Origin: Phycisphaerales bacterium | GTDB taxonomy: Bacteria > Planctomycetota > Phycisphaerae > UBA1845 | Direction: 5' to 3' | NCBI GenBank assembly: GCA_013140575.1 | Contig: JABFSN010000084.1 | Location: 1 to 55,222 of the forward strand | DNA: 55,222 bases | Notes under the pieces: model-generated | Told to the model about the DNA's origin: nothing | The model's input: the letters and a program-made list of their open reading frames with translations, nothing else | Databases searched by the model: none | Shown: piece by piece, positions 28,205-37,346 of the stretch | Layout: the number at the start of each line of letters is the position of its first letter | Numbering within the stretch: the stretch's first letter is position 1 | Translations under genes and position numbers: made by a program

Positions 28205-28543
28205 TTTTTCAGCCGCGCAAACCTGATTCAGACGTCACCCCGCGGGTGCCGACGCTTGACGCTCGTTACGCGCAGCGCCGAGGCCAATGGGCCTGAATTC
28301 CATGCCCAAGGCGTCAAGGGGAGACCTCGGATCGCGAAACCCCGGAAACCCATCCCGCAATAATCGAAGGCGTTTCAACGTGGCGCCGCGCCCCCCGCAC
28401 CGAACCCGTCGGGCATCGCAATCGGGGCGCAATCGGCGACCATCGAATGGCTACGATTTATGAAAGGGGGTTCGCGATTCGTCTCCTGTCCGTCAACCTC
28501 GATCGCCCGTGTACCATATCCGCCAAACCGGTCGCATCCGACC
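28205..28543. other. Non-coding gap between ptsI and the DUF2344 gene
   Basis: About 340 bases with no convincing gene, tRNA or terminator. It must hold the promoter for the DUF2344 and RNase E/G pair, but no clear -35/-10 pair was found on the minus strand. Confidence 0.45.
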
Positions 28544-30283
28544 TCAAATCGGATCGTCCGGCAACAGTTTCTTCGTTTCCGATCGCAGGTAGTTCGTCAC
28601 CTGCGTCTCGGTATCCAACGTCAACGCCCGCCGCGCCACCCGCTGGGCGCGGGCCATCGTCGCCGCCCGGATCAGTTTCTTGATCTCCGGTATATTGTGC
28701 GGCGACATGGACAACGACCGCAACCCCAGCCCGATCAACAACAACGTGTAGATCGGCTCCCCGGCCATTTCCCCGCATAGGCTACAGTCTACCCCCGCCT
28801 TGGCACAAGCGCGAATCACATCTTTCAGCGTCTTGACCACCGCCGGATGGCTGGGGGTATAGTACCGGGCCACCCGCTCGTTGCCCCGGTCGGCGGCCAA
28901 CAGGTACTGAATAAGGTCGTTCGTGCCGATGCTGACAAACGCCACTTCCTTCACAAAATCGCGGCATTGACTGGCCGCCGCCGGCGTTTCCAGCATCATC
29001 CCGATCTCGATGTCCCGCTTGAACGGCACCCCGGCCTCCTCCAGGTCCTCCATGGCGTCGCGGATCGTCATTTTTGCCTGCCGAAGCTCGATCAGCGATG
29101 TTACCAGCGGGAACATCACCCGCGTCGGACCGGCCGTCGCCGCCCGCAGTATCGCCCGCAACTGCACCTTGAACATTTCCAGATTCTGCAGGCTGTAACG
29201 CAGCGACCGGTTGCCCAGCATGGGGTTTCGCTCCGGTTCGATCGTCTTTTCCTGTGTAAACTTGTCGGCCCCGAGGTCGAACGTGCGAATCGTGACCGGT
29301 CGGCCCTCCATCCCCTCGATGGCTTCGCGATAGGCCTCGTACTGCTCCTCCTCGTCCGGCGACTGACCCGCCAGAAACAGGAACTCGCTCCGGTACAGCC
29401 CCACGCCGTTGGCCCCCTTGTCCAGCGCCGTCGTGACCTCCCGCGGGTACTCGATGTTGGCCATCAAGCTGACCGTCACCCCATCGTCCGTCGCCGCCGG
29501 AAGCTCGCGGAGCGACCGCAGATCGTCAGTCAGCCGGACGTAGTTGTCCCGCCGGGCGCTGTACTCGGCCAACGTCTCCTCGTCGGGGTTCACGATGACC
29601 AGGTGGTGAACCCCATCCACGATCAACAGGTCACCCCCGCTGACCGCGCCGGACAACGTGTTCAACCCGACCACCGCCGGCCTGCCCCACGAGCGCAGCA
29701 GAATCGCCGTGTGCGACGTCGGCCCGCCCAGGTCCAATGCCACCCCCGCGACCATGGTTTCCGACAGTTTTGCCGTCTGCGATGTCGTAAGGTCATGGGC
29801 GACGAGTACGATTTCCCTCGTTAGGTGGGCCAAATCTTCCCCGCTCGCGCCCAACAGATTGCGGAGCAGTCGTCGCTCGATATCCTGCACGTCGCGAATA
29901 CGCTCGGCCAACAGCGGATCGGTCATCTGCTGAAATCGCCGCTGCTGATTACGCATCACGGTGCTGGTCGCGTAGGCCGCCGAATAGCGCTTCTGTTCGA
30001 TCAACGCCACGATCTGCCGATTGAGCGACGCATCTTTCAGCACGCCAATATGCCAACTGAACACGTCGGCCGCGTCGTGCCCCAATCGCTCCCGCACACG
30101 GTCGCGCTGCTCCTCGAGGTCGGACACCGAAACGCCGACGGCTTTTTCGAGATTATCCAGTTCCGCTGTTACGCTTTTCTGGGGGATCATCCGCTGCGGG
30201 ATGCGCAGTTCCTCGGCATCGAGAACCACCGCTTCCGCGATGGCCACGCCCGGTGAAACCGCGATGCCGGTAAGAATCTGCAT
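28544..30283 (-). CDS. ptsI: Phosphoenolpyruvate-protein phosphotransferase (enzyme I)
   Basis: 579 residues, the usual length. The phosphohistidine site is GGPTSHTA with His191. The PEP-binding TIM barrel includes GLYRSEFLF and the active-site Cys503 in CSLCGEMAGEP. It moves the phosphate from PEP to HPr at the start of the sugar phosphotransferase chain. No HPr, EIIA or sugar permease gene lies in the window, so it may serve a regulatory or partial PTS. A TACAAT lies only about ten bases upstream of ATG 30283 (30299-30294), hinting at a very short leader. It is downstream of the M42-type peptidase gene on the same strand. Confidence 0.95.
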   Translation of the reverse strand: MQILTGIAVSPGVAIAEAVVLDAEELRIPQRMIPQKSVTAELDNLEKAVGVSVSDLEEQRDRVRERLGHDAADVFSWHIGVLKDASLNRQIVALIEQKRYSAAYATSTVMRNQQRRFQQMTDPLLAERIRDVQDIERRLLRNLLGASGEDLAHLTREIVLVAHDLTTSQTAKLSETMVAGVALDLGGPTSHTAILLRSWGRPAVVGLNTLSGAVSGGDLLIVDGVHHLVIVNPDEETLAEYSARRDNYVRLTDDLRSLRELPAATDDGVTVSLMANIEYPREVTTALDKGANGVGLYRSEFLFLAGQSPDEEEQYEAYREAIEGMEGRPVTIRTFDLGADKFTQEKTIEPERNPMLGNRSLRYSLQNLEMFKVQLRAILRAATAGPTRVMFPLVTSLIELRQAKMTIRDAMEDLEEAGVPFKRDIEIGMMLETPAAASQCRDFVKEVAFVSIGTNDLIQYLLAADRGNERVARYYTPSHPAVVKTLKDVIRACAKAGVDCSLCGEMAGEPIYTLLLIGLGLRSLSMSPHNIPEIKKLIRAATMARAQRVARRALTLDTETQVTNYLRSETKKLLPDDPI

Positions 30284-30612
30284 TCGAAGTCCGATTGTAG
30301 CGGCTGGGACGCCTGTTCGTACCGCGACGCTGGAACCCCGTCCCTGGGGCCCGGTTCGGGAGCCGGGCGATCATATTTCAACCCGCTCGCGGACACAATT
30401 GTCGCGTGTTTTGACTCGCCGAGCCGACCGGCCATCAACGTGGTGAACCAAACTACTTCGCCGCGCGCCACGGCCAATGGAACCACTCCGGCCGGTGCCC
30501 CATCCCTTTCGCCACAAGGGGGGAATCCCGTCCCGCGACCGCGGTGGCATGGCTGCGGCTTCGGGCGGTCATGCTTCGTCGGCGGCGGCATCCCGCCGCC
30601 ATGCCAATTCGA
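30284..30612. other. Non-coding gap with GC-rich inverted repeats
   Basis: About 330 bases between ptsI and the M42-type gene. Just beyond the M42 stop there is a GGCGGC/GCCGCC palindrome near 30586-30606. It could fold in the transcript, but no T-tract follows, so a terminator is not claimed. Confidence 0.4.
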
Positions 30613-31749
30613 TCAATCGCCCGCCATCACCATCGACCGCGTACGTTTCAGGATCGGATTGTATTCCCTCTGCAGCCGGTCGAGCTTGGCGTCGAGCGCC
30701 CCGTCGCGACCGTCGTAACGCCGTTTCGTCGTGACCAGCGCCGTGAACCACCGCACCAAGTTGATCCAGTCCTCGACGTTGACGTATTCCGCGCCCAGCT
30801 TCTTCGTCCGCGTGTTCATGTTGTGGTAGTTGCCCAGCGCGATGCACAGCCCGGTGGCGTCGTACCCCAGCCCGCAATACGCCGACGATTCGCACATGCC
30901 CCCGTCCATCAGCCGCCGCTGATAGTGGAACGACTTGTCCGACGCGGCCAGGTCCTTGGCCACCAGCTCGCAGAACTGCGTGGCCGGCGACGTGAACGTC
31001 GTCGCCCGGTCGCCCACCCGCAGAATCGGTCCGTCCCCCTGTTTCGCGTTGACCCGTTCGGCGCTGTTCTCGACGGCCGCGAGCAGGCAGCGCCGGGGAA
31101 TGGAATTCGACTTGCACGCGGCCATCGCCCCGACGAACCCTACCTCCTCCGCACGGGTGAACAGAAAATAGGCCTCGCCCGTCGCCCCGCGGGTCGACAG
31201 ATCATCGAGACACGTCAGCATGGCCGCGACGCCCGCCAGGTCGTCGCACGCCCGCCCGACGATCCGTCCCGCGCGGACATCCGTGTCCGGGAAATCCCAC
31301 ATTCCCGGACTGCCCGGCTCGACGGCGCCGCCCACCGCGATCTCCGCCGATTTGACCACCGTCTGCGTGCCGCGTTTTCCGGTCTCAATGCCGGTCACGC
31401 GGCCCGGAATCCACGCCCCGCCGGAATGAAACCGCACCCTGGCGTTTTTCACGTATTCCGGCATCACCCCGCCGTGCCAGATCGCGCGCACGACGCCGAC
31501 CGACGCCATGCGTTCGGCGCGAAACCCCGGGTGATCCATGTGCGCCGCCAGGCAGATCGGCCGCGCGATCCGCCCGTTCCCCTTGCGATAATGCGCCACC
31601 ACGTTGCCGTGTGCGTCGCATTTCACGGTTACATGCTTGCGGTTGGACGTAAACGACCGGACGTAGGCGATCACGCCGGCTTCCGCGAAGGGCGCCGTCG
31701 GCAACGACACCACTTCGCGCACGATTTTGAGTGCACGTTGACGATTCAC
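30613..31749 (-). CDS. M42/M20-type metallopeptidase
   Basis: 378 residues. Metal-binding motifs are AAHMDHPGF (His70, Asp72), GRACDDLAGVAAML with a bridging Asp, and FTRAEEVGFVGA with the general-base Glu pair, in the order typical of M42 aminopeptidases. Between the first and second comes an inserted beta-domain (RVRFHSGGAWIPGRVTGIE), also an M42 trait. A late LGNYHNMN supplies a His. A cytoplasmic aminopeptidase is likely, and an M20-like or cellulase-annotated hydrolase of the same fold is an alternative. It is the third gene in a minus-strand run with the terpene-cyclase-fold gene and a membrane protein gene. Confidence 0.85.
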   Translation of the reverse strand: MNRQRALKIVREVVSLPTAPFAEAGVIAYVRSFTSNRKHVTVKCDAHGNVVAHYRKGNGRIARPICLAAHMDHPGFRAERMASVGVVRAIWHGGVMPEYVKNARVRFHSGGAWIPGRVTGIETGKRGTQTVVKSAEIAVGGAVEPGSPGMWDFPDTDVRAGRIVGRACDDLAGVAAMLTCLDDLSTRGATGEAYFLFTRAEEVGFVGAMAACKSNSIPRRCLLAAVENSAERVNAKQGDGPILRVGDRATTFTSPATQFCELVAKDLAASDKSFHYQRRLMDGGMCESSAYCGLGYDATGLCIALGNYHNMNTRTKKLGAEYVNVEDWINLVRWFTALVTTKRRYDGRDGALDAKLDRLQREYNPILKRTRSMVMAGD

Positions 31750-31839
31750 GTATTTTCTTCCGTTGGTTGAAACGACGAACGAGCCCGCCGGTCCGCGCCG
31801 CCGGTCGTCACAGCCCGCCCGGGGGCATTATAGCCGCCG

Positions 31840-32214
31840 CTATCCGGTAGGCGACCCGCTCGTCACCGCCATCCGCAGGGACATGAATGCGGCCAGCGCG
31901 ATTAGCGACAACGACAACACGGCCGTTCCCATGAAAAAACCGGCCCACGACAACCCCTGCCGGTCGTTGCGCCGCTGACCCGCGCTGTTAAAACCCAGCA
32001 CCACCGCGACCGCCGCCATCAAACCCGTGACCCCGATGGTCGCCAGGAATCCCGGCAAAAACAGGCCTTGACGGCTGTACGAAATGGCCCCCAATTGACC
32101 GTCGTAGCGGCGTAACAGCGACCAAACGGCCACCCCCAACGGCGCCAACGCGGTCACCGCCACCCCCACCGCCCACCGCGCCTGAACGTCATACCGCCGA
32201 AAACTCAAAAACAC
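31840..32214 (-). CDS. Small membrane protein, three predicted helices
   Basis: 124 residues. Three hydrophobic segments (WAVGVAVTALAPLGVAVW, ATIGVTGLMAAVAVVL, GTAVLSLSLIALAAF) are joined by basic loops. No family is recognised. Start: GTG 32214, 24 bases after the stop of the terpene-cyclase-fold gene. The next gene on the strand, the M42-type peptidase, follows after 90 bases, so an operon is likely. Confidence 0.7.
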   Translation of the reverse strand: MFLSFRRYDVQARWAVGVAVTALAPLGVAVWSLLRRYDGQLGAISYSRQGLFLPGFLATIGVTGLMAAVAVVLGFNSAGQRRNDRQGLSWAGFFMGTAVLSLSLIALAAFMSLRMAVTSGSPTG

Positions 32215-32238
32215 TGCCGCATCTCCGTCCCTTCGTCC

Positions 32239-33429
32239 CTACGTCCCTTGGTCCCTTCCGACGACCGTCTCCAACGCCAGCACCGCATACGCCGTCACCA
32301 GATACGGGTTCCCCTCGTACCAGCGGTCCTTCGGATTCACCCAGCTTCCGTCGTCGTTCTGCAGGCCCGCCAGCTTCGCGCATAACTCCTCGCGCCACCG
32401 ATGCGACCGGCCGTGTCCGTCGACAACGACCTCCTCTCCCCAGGCATCCAACGCCCGCGCGAACACATGATAGAAATAATACAACCCTTCCTGCGATTGC
32501 GCGCCCGGCATGTTGGGATTCTCGTCCAGCGTGTAATGCTCGCGAATCCACTCCCACGCCGACTTGACCCGCGCGTCGTCCCGATTCACGTTTGCGTACA
32601 GCAGGCTCTTGAATCCCGCGTAGGTCATCGAGCCGTAACTCCGCAGCATCGGCCGACCCTCGATCACCACCTCACCGGCCTTGCTTTCGCCCCCGTTCGC
32701 GGGTGAATAAATGAATCCCCCGTCGTTCGCCCCCCGCGCGAACGCCTGATCGTTCGTGCCGCTGGACATCTGGCTGCGGGACACGAACACCAGCGCCTGC
32801 TGATAGACCGGATCGTCCGCCGGCAGCCCGCTCTGCTTCAATGCCTCCAGCATCAACTGCGTGTTCGACAGATCGGGCCGTTTGCTTTTGCCGTAGCCCG
32901 CCCCGCCGAACCACACGCTTTCACGATCGTGATCCTCGTTCTCGTCCCATTGCCCCTTCTTCAAAAACGCCTGGGCCCGCGCCCGCATGTCCGCATGCCC
33001 CGGATCATTCAACGCCGCCAGCGCCATCAGACAGACGCTGGTCTGGTAGTTGCCATACCCCGCATCGGGCACGTAGATCCCGCCGTCCGGCTGCACGTAC
33101 GCCGTCATGAATCGGATCGCCCGGCCCACGACGGGATGCTCCCGTCCGTAGCCCGGCGACTGAATAAACCCCTGAACGGCCAACGCGGTGATCGCCGGAT
33201 CGCTGCGGTCCGTCAGCAACCATCCCCCGTCCGTCTGCTGCGTCGCGGCCAGGAATCGCAGCCCCTTCTCGATGACCGCCGCCGACCGCCCGCACGCCTC
33301 CCCGGATGACACCGGCGCCGGGTCTTGCGCATTCGCCGGCGACACCACCCCCGTCCACAGGCCGGCGGCGAACACCACCACGAACGGCGCCACTGACCGC
33401 GTTGATTGCCTTCGTTCGGGTTGATTCAT
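32239..33429 (-). CDS. Secreted prenyltransferase/squalene-oxidase repeat protein
   Basis: 396 residues. A signal peptide (PFVVVFAAGLWTGVVSPANAQ) is followed by an alpha/alpha-barrel of the squalene cyclase type with QW-like repeats (QQTDGGW, VQPDGGIY, QNDDGSW). The cyclase catalytic DxDD motif was not found, and the export signal also argues against a hopanoid cyclase. A binding or scaffold use of this fold is inferred, and the substrate is unknown. Start: ATG 33429; in-frame codons further upstream run into repeat R3. It is the first gene of a minus-strand run with a small membrane protein and the M42-type peptidase. Confidence 0.85.
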   Translation of the reverse strand: MNQPERRQSTRSVAPFVVVFAAGLWTGVVSPANAQDPAPVSSGEACGRSAAVIEKGLRFLAATQQTDGGWLLTDRSDPAITALAVQGFIQSPGYGREHPVVGRAIRFMTAYVQPDGGIYVPDAGYGNYQTSVCLMALAALNDPGHADMRARAQAFLKKGQWDENEDHDRESVWFGGAGYGKSKRPDLSNTQLMLEALKQSGLPADDPVYQQALVFVSRSQMSSGTNDQAFARGANDGGFIYSPANGGESKAGEVVIEGRPMLRSYGSMTYAGFKSLLYANVNRDDARVKSAWEWIREHYTLDENPNMPGAQSQEGLYYFYHVFARALDAWGEEVVVDGHGRSHRWREELCAKLAGLQNDDGSWVNPKDRWYEGNPYLVTAYAVLALETVVGRDQGT

Positions 33430-33486
33430 TATCCGCTCATCATAACCGTTTTTGTCGAACAGTCCGACTGCCGCGTCAGGTTCTTG

Positions 33487-33576
33487 GGGTAGCCCCGCAG
33501 GGGCGACAGTCAATAGCCGGGGGCGTCAGCCCCCGGGAACGATCACCACGCGACGATTAGCCCCGAAGGGGCGGAA
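33487..33576. repeat. Dispersed-type palindromic repeat R3
   Basis: Three small hairpins in a row: TAGCCCCGCAGGGGC, CCGGGGGCGTCAGCCCCCGG and TAGCCCCGAAGGGGC. The style matches R1 and R2, but only one copy is seen in this window. It lies just upstream of the terpene-cyclase-fold gene and downstream of a membrane protein gene. Confidence 0.7.
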
Positions 33577-33686
33577 GATTCGCAGCGCATGCGACACTTT
33601 CGTCACCCGAAAACACAACCCTGATCGCCCAATGGTCCCATCGCCATACCGCGGTCGATTCTGTATCCGCGTGCGAATCCGTTCCG

Positions 33687-34277
33687 CTATCCATGCCCGC
33701 GTCGCCGCTGCGCATGCGCTTCCAGCCACGCGTCATCCACCACATTCTGATCGGCAGGCGGCGGGAATTCTTTCAGTATCGACCGGCTATGCCCGGCCAA
33801 CAAAAACAGCACGCCATTGGCGCAGCCGTGCCCGATCGCCAGGATCGCCCGACCCCATGCCGACCCCGGCATCGCGAACAACACCGCACTCCCCAACCCG
33901 ATCCCCGCCAACAGTCCGCTTGCCACCATGCCCCATCGGGCGCTGCCCGGCCGTTCCCCCTGCATGCCTACACCCAGCGCCGCCAACGCCATTCCGCCGG
34001 CCAAAACCGCCAGCGTGCCCACCGTCGTCACCGTCGCGCTTATCTTCAACGGCTCGGCGGCGTCGCCGGTCGCGACGGCTCGCGTCCCCGAATCGCCGCC
34101 GTACAACCCGCTCGCCAACAGATACACAACCCCCATCGCCACATGAACGCCGCCCGCCGCCTGAAACACGAACCCCGTGGCCGTCACGAATGCCCGTGGA
34201 TGGCCATCCCGGTCGCCGCCGTCCGTCTCCCGATCAGCCCCCGACACGAACCGGCTCCTTCGCAACGGAAACGGCAA
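33687..34277 (-). CDS. Membrane protein, four predicted helices
   Basis: 196 residues with four hydrophobic segments (FVFQAAGGVHVAMGVVYLL, VGTLAVLAGGMALAAL, MVASGLLAGIGLGSAVL, ILAIGHGCANGVLFLLAG) and a basic tail. No family is recognised. The start overlaps the end of the glycosyltransferase gene by 44 bases, so it is translated from the same mRNA. A later in-frame start is possible and would remove most of the overlap. Confidence 0.65.
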   Translation of the reverse strand: MPFPLRRSRFVSGADRETDGGDRDGHPRAFVTATGFVFQAAGGVHVAMGVVYLLASGLYGGDSGTRAVATGDAAEPLKISATVTTVGTLAVLAGGMALAALGVGMQGERPGSARWGMVASGLLAGIGLGSAVLFAMPGSAWGRAILAIGHGCANGVLFLLAGHSRSILKEFPPPADQNVVDDAWLEAHAQRRRGHG

Positions 34278-35478
34278 CTTCGGCGACCCGCGCGCCCCGA
34301 TACGATCGCCCCCGCCAGATCGTGACTCCGATCCCCATCACCTTCAAAAACGCGTTCACCAGTATGCCCAACGACGCCGCCGCGCCCAAAACGTACGTCA
34401 ATGCCATCGCCCGCCGCGCGCCCATCATCGGGTACGCCCGAATCGTCGCCCACTGCTGCACCCCGCACGCCGATCCCCAGACGATGATCCACGCCGGCCA
34501 CCACCACCCGTTGCCCGACGACCTCGACCATGCCGCGACGCCCGCAATCAGCGCCGCCCACGGCAGCAGGCTCGACACCGACAACAACACGATCGCCGCC
34601 GCCACTCGTCCCGGCGTGCGCAGGCTTCCCTGCATGATCCGCGTCCACCCCCGCCACGCCTCGCCCGGCGTGTCGTACATGCGCGTGCCGTACAACCCCT
34701 GCGACCGCACCATGCCCAGCCGCACCCCCATCGACTTGGCCCGCCGCGCCAACTGCATGTCTTCGCAGATCGCGTCGCGGACGGCCGCATGTCCCCCGAC
34801 GCGCTCGTACGCGTCCCGTCGAATCAACATGAATGCCCCGTTGGCGTACGCCGCGCGGTGTTTGGGGTCGTTCACTTTTTCGGGCGGGTGCCAGATCATC
34901 AGAATGCCCGTGCATACCGGCAGTATCGCCGCCGGCCAGAAACCGCCCACCGACGTCTCCGGCGTGACCGTCAAGAACTCGATACCATGGTCCGACGCGT
35001 ACGCCATCGCAATCGAAACAGCTCCTGTCGATTGAAACTCGCAATCCGCATCGGTGAACAGGAAGAATTCGCCCCGCGCATCCGACAACCCCGTCTGCAG
35101 CGCGTTCGTCTTGCCGAACCAGCCGGCGCGGACCTCGGTCACGTGATGAACACGCATGCGCCCGCCCGCGTCGCGCCCGCACCGTTCCAGGATCGACGCC
35201 GTTCCGTCGACGCTGCGATCGTTCACCACGATCAATTCCAATGACGGATAATCCTGACTCAGCAGCGACCGCACGCAACATTCGATGTTGCTGGCCTCGT
35301 CCCGCGCCGCCACGATCACCGATATACGCGGCGCGACGCCCGATCCTGGCGAACCGTCACCGTCCGGCGTCAGAATGAACCCGCTCCGCTGCGCCCGCGA
35401 AATGTCCACGTGACGGCGCAGCCACAACAACGTGATGACCGACCCCAGCGCCAACCAGATAATGGTCAGGACGTTCAT
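34234..35478 (-). CDS. Family 2 glycosyltransferase, membrane-bound
   Basis: About 414 residues. An N-terminal helix (LTIIWLALGSVITLLWL) is followed by a GT-A domain with SVIVAARDEASNIE, the metal motif DADCEF and the acidic CEDMQLARR. Hydrophobic segments end the protein. GT2 enzymes of this shape transfer a sugar to a lipid carrier or a growing polysaccharide. The donor and acceptor are unknown. A hopanoid-type glycosyltransferase was considered, but no hopanoid gene is in the window. Start: ATG 35478. The next gene on the strand overlaps its end by 44 bases. Confidence 0.88.
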   Translation of the reverse strand: MNVLTIIWLALGSVITLLWLRRHVDISRAQRSGFILTPDGDGSPGSGVAPRISVIVAARDEASNIECCVRSLLSQDYPSLELIVVNDRSVDGTASILERCGRDAGGRMRVHHVTEVRAGWFGKTNALQTGLSDARGEFFLFTDADCEFQSTGAVSIAMAYASDHGIEFLTVTPETSVGGFWPAAILPVCTGILMIWHPPEKVNDPKHRAAYANGAFMLIRRDAYERVGGHAAVRDAICEDMQLARRAKSMGVRLGMVRSQGLYGTRMYDTPGEAWRGWTRIMQGSLRTPGRVAAAIVLLSVSSLLPWAALIAGVAAWSRSSGNGWWWPAWIIVWGSACGVQQWATIRAYPMMGARRAMALTYVLGAAASLGILVNAFLKVMGIGVTIWRGRSYRGARVAEVAVSVAKEPVRVGG

Positions 35479-35623
35479 GCGACCGCCCGGCAAGTGGATT
35501 TTCCCAAACCGTTCGCATCGAACCATGGCCGCAAGCCCATGCTCGCGGATTCCGCCTTCGCGATCACGCGAGATTCAGCGAACGGTGTCCCCGCCCATTG
35601 AATGCACGGATTCGAACCCGCAA

Positions 35624-37066
35624 TCAACGCATCGTCGGCGGTTCACTGGGCTTGTCATCGGGCATGGCCGTTTTGAAGGTTCCCGCCTCGGGATTCTCGA
35701 TCGGCGCGGGCGGACTCAACTTCGCGCCTCCGCCCCCGCTGGCCGCCGCCGTCCTCGGATGGGGGGCTGCCGCGGACACCGTGCTGGATGCTGATTCCGT
35801 GTCGCCGACCTCCTCCTCGTAGAACAGCTCGCTCCATTCCGTCCCGTCCACGTCGAATCGCAGCAGGAAATAGATCGCCGTGCTGGCGCACAAATAGAAC
35901 GACGCCAAAAACGCCCACGGCAACGCGATTACCGGCAATACCCACAATCCGATCACTGCCGCCGCCGCGAATCGCACGCCCCCCCCGGCAACAGCCTCAC
36001 CGGCCATCCGATACATCGACTCGACGGTCGGTGCGTCCCACAGATGGCTCAATTTCGTGCCGCTCCCGAAATCCACGAACAGATGGGTCGACGCCAACGC
36101 CAGCCACAACACGAATCGCACCAGCATCCACCCAAAACTGCCCACCGTGATCGCCGCCGTCGCGTACCACAACGCCCGCACCGGTCGGGCGAACACGTAA
36201 CTGAAACTACGCGAAATCGCGTCGAATCCGTCCGACCCCTCCACCGCAATCGTCGGCCAGAACAAACTGCCGCCCGCCACGCCCCCCACCAGAACCATGG
36301 CGATGATCAGCCCCCCGAACAGCGCCAGGAAAAACGCCAGCCCGCCCACCAAATCGCCCAAATACGGAATCCGCAGAAACAACCCCCCGGCCGCGAGGAA
36401 CAACCCCACAATCAGGCAGATGACCAGCGGAATCACCGGCGCCATGAAAAACCCGCCGAACAGCTTGTCCCGCGCGTAAAGCAGCGCAGGGGTCAGCCCC
36501 AGCGTTTCGCCCCGCGCCAATTGAACCGCGGCCGTGCGGCAGATCGCACCGCCGAAAAACCCCCAGATCAGTATCGCGACGCCCCAGAAGAGCGCCGCAT
36601 ACACGAAATGGTGCGAAATCATCCACACCATCCCGCGACCCATCAGCACCACGTTCGCGAATACACCCCGCGCGGAATCGGACGAAACCATCCCCGCCGT
36701 TATCACCGTCGGACCCCCCACGTCCGTCGTTCCGATCAGTCGTCCGAACCGCACCGACAGAATGGCGTTATGAATGCATTCAACCTCGAACCCGCGCCAC
36801 GTCGCGAAAACACCCGCCTTCCCCGAAACGTCGCCCGCGGACCGCGACGACCACGCCAGGTACCGCTGCACCGCGTCCGGCCGGACGCCGCGATCCATCG
36901 CCGTCCACGTCCAATCCAGCATCGTCCCCCACGAATAGGTCAGAAAAATCGCCGCCAGCGCCAGCACCAGTCTGTACGGGTGCACCGCCATCTTGAACGT
37001 GCGTAGAACCGAACCCACGCCCAAACCGTCAATCCACGCCCGCGGTTGTTGCGTTTCCGATGACAT
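35624..37066 (-). CDS. Multi-pass membrane protein of unknown function
   Basis: 480 residues. At least six hydrophobic segments span about 30-400 (for example VLALAAIFLTYSWGTML, PVIPLVICLIVGLFLAAG, GLAFFLALFGGLIIAMVL). A Pro/Ala/Ser-rich cytoplasmic tail of about 70 residues follows. No catalytic motif is recognised. ATG 37066 is chosen because GGAGG lies 5-6 bases upstream; an in-frame ATG at 37111 has no such site. It is followed by the glycosyltransferase gene on the same strand after 145 bases. Confidence 0.8.
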   Translation of the reverse strand: MSSETQQPRAWIDGLGVGSVLRTFKMAVHPYRLVLALAAIFLTYSWGTMLDWTWTAMDRGVRPDAVQRYLAWSSRSAGDVSGKAGVFATWRGFEVECIHNAILSVRFGRLIGTTDVGGPTVITAGMVSSDSARGVFANVVLMGRGMVWMISHHFVYAALFWGVAILIWGFFGGAICRTAAVQLARGETLGLTPALLYARDKLFGGFFMAPVIPLVICLIVGLFLAAGGLFLRIPYLGDLVGGLAFFLALFGGLIIAMVLVGGVAGGSLFWPTIAVEGSDGFDAISRSFSYVFARPVRALWYATAAITVGSFGWMLVRFVLWLALASTHLFVDFGSGTKLSHLWDAPTVESMYRMAGEAVAGGGVRFAAAAVIGLWVLPVIALPWAFLASFYLCASTAIYFLLRFDVDGTEWSELFYEEEVGDTESASSTVSAAAPHPRTAAASGGGGAKLSPPAPIENPEAGTFKTAMPDDKPSEPPTMR

Positions 37067-37346
37067 GACCGCCTCCGTGACGTCCCCACGACGGACGCCG
37101 CGATGTTTCAATGGACGAATTCAACGTGGTCGCGCCGTCGCATGATAACCAACCCGCCCGTGACCACAATCCCGCCGCGGCTTCGACACGCCGCGGTTCG
37201 CGGAACCGCCCGATCACGGACCGACTATCAATCCGCCGGCTGAACCCGAACCGGAAATGATGCGCCACGCCGATGAAGTTGACGGGACGCTTCGAACTCA
37301 TCCACCAACCAGCGGGTTTCGCCGGCCCCGGCGGGCTTCAGTCCGT

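Noticed and set aside
28847-29824. A 325-codon plus-strand frame inside ptsI
   Set aside because: It is the shadow of a well-conserved enzyme I gene and has no motifs of its own.
28544-30283. Unusual active site in enzyme I because of GGPTSHTA instead of GGRTSHTA
   Set aside because: Pro at that position occurs in many enzyme I proteins, so it is not a defect.
35600-35665. A tRNA on the minus strand, from a T-loop-like GGATTCGAACC
   Set aside because: The T-stem does not pair properly, no cloverleaf could be drawn, and the stretch overlaps the end of a membrane protein gene.
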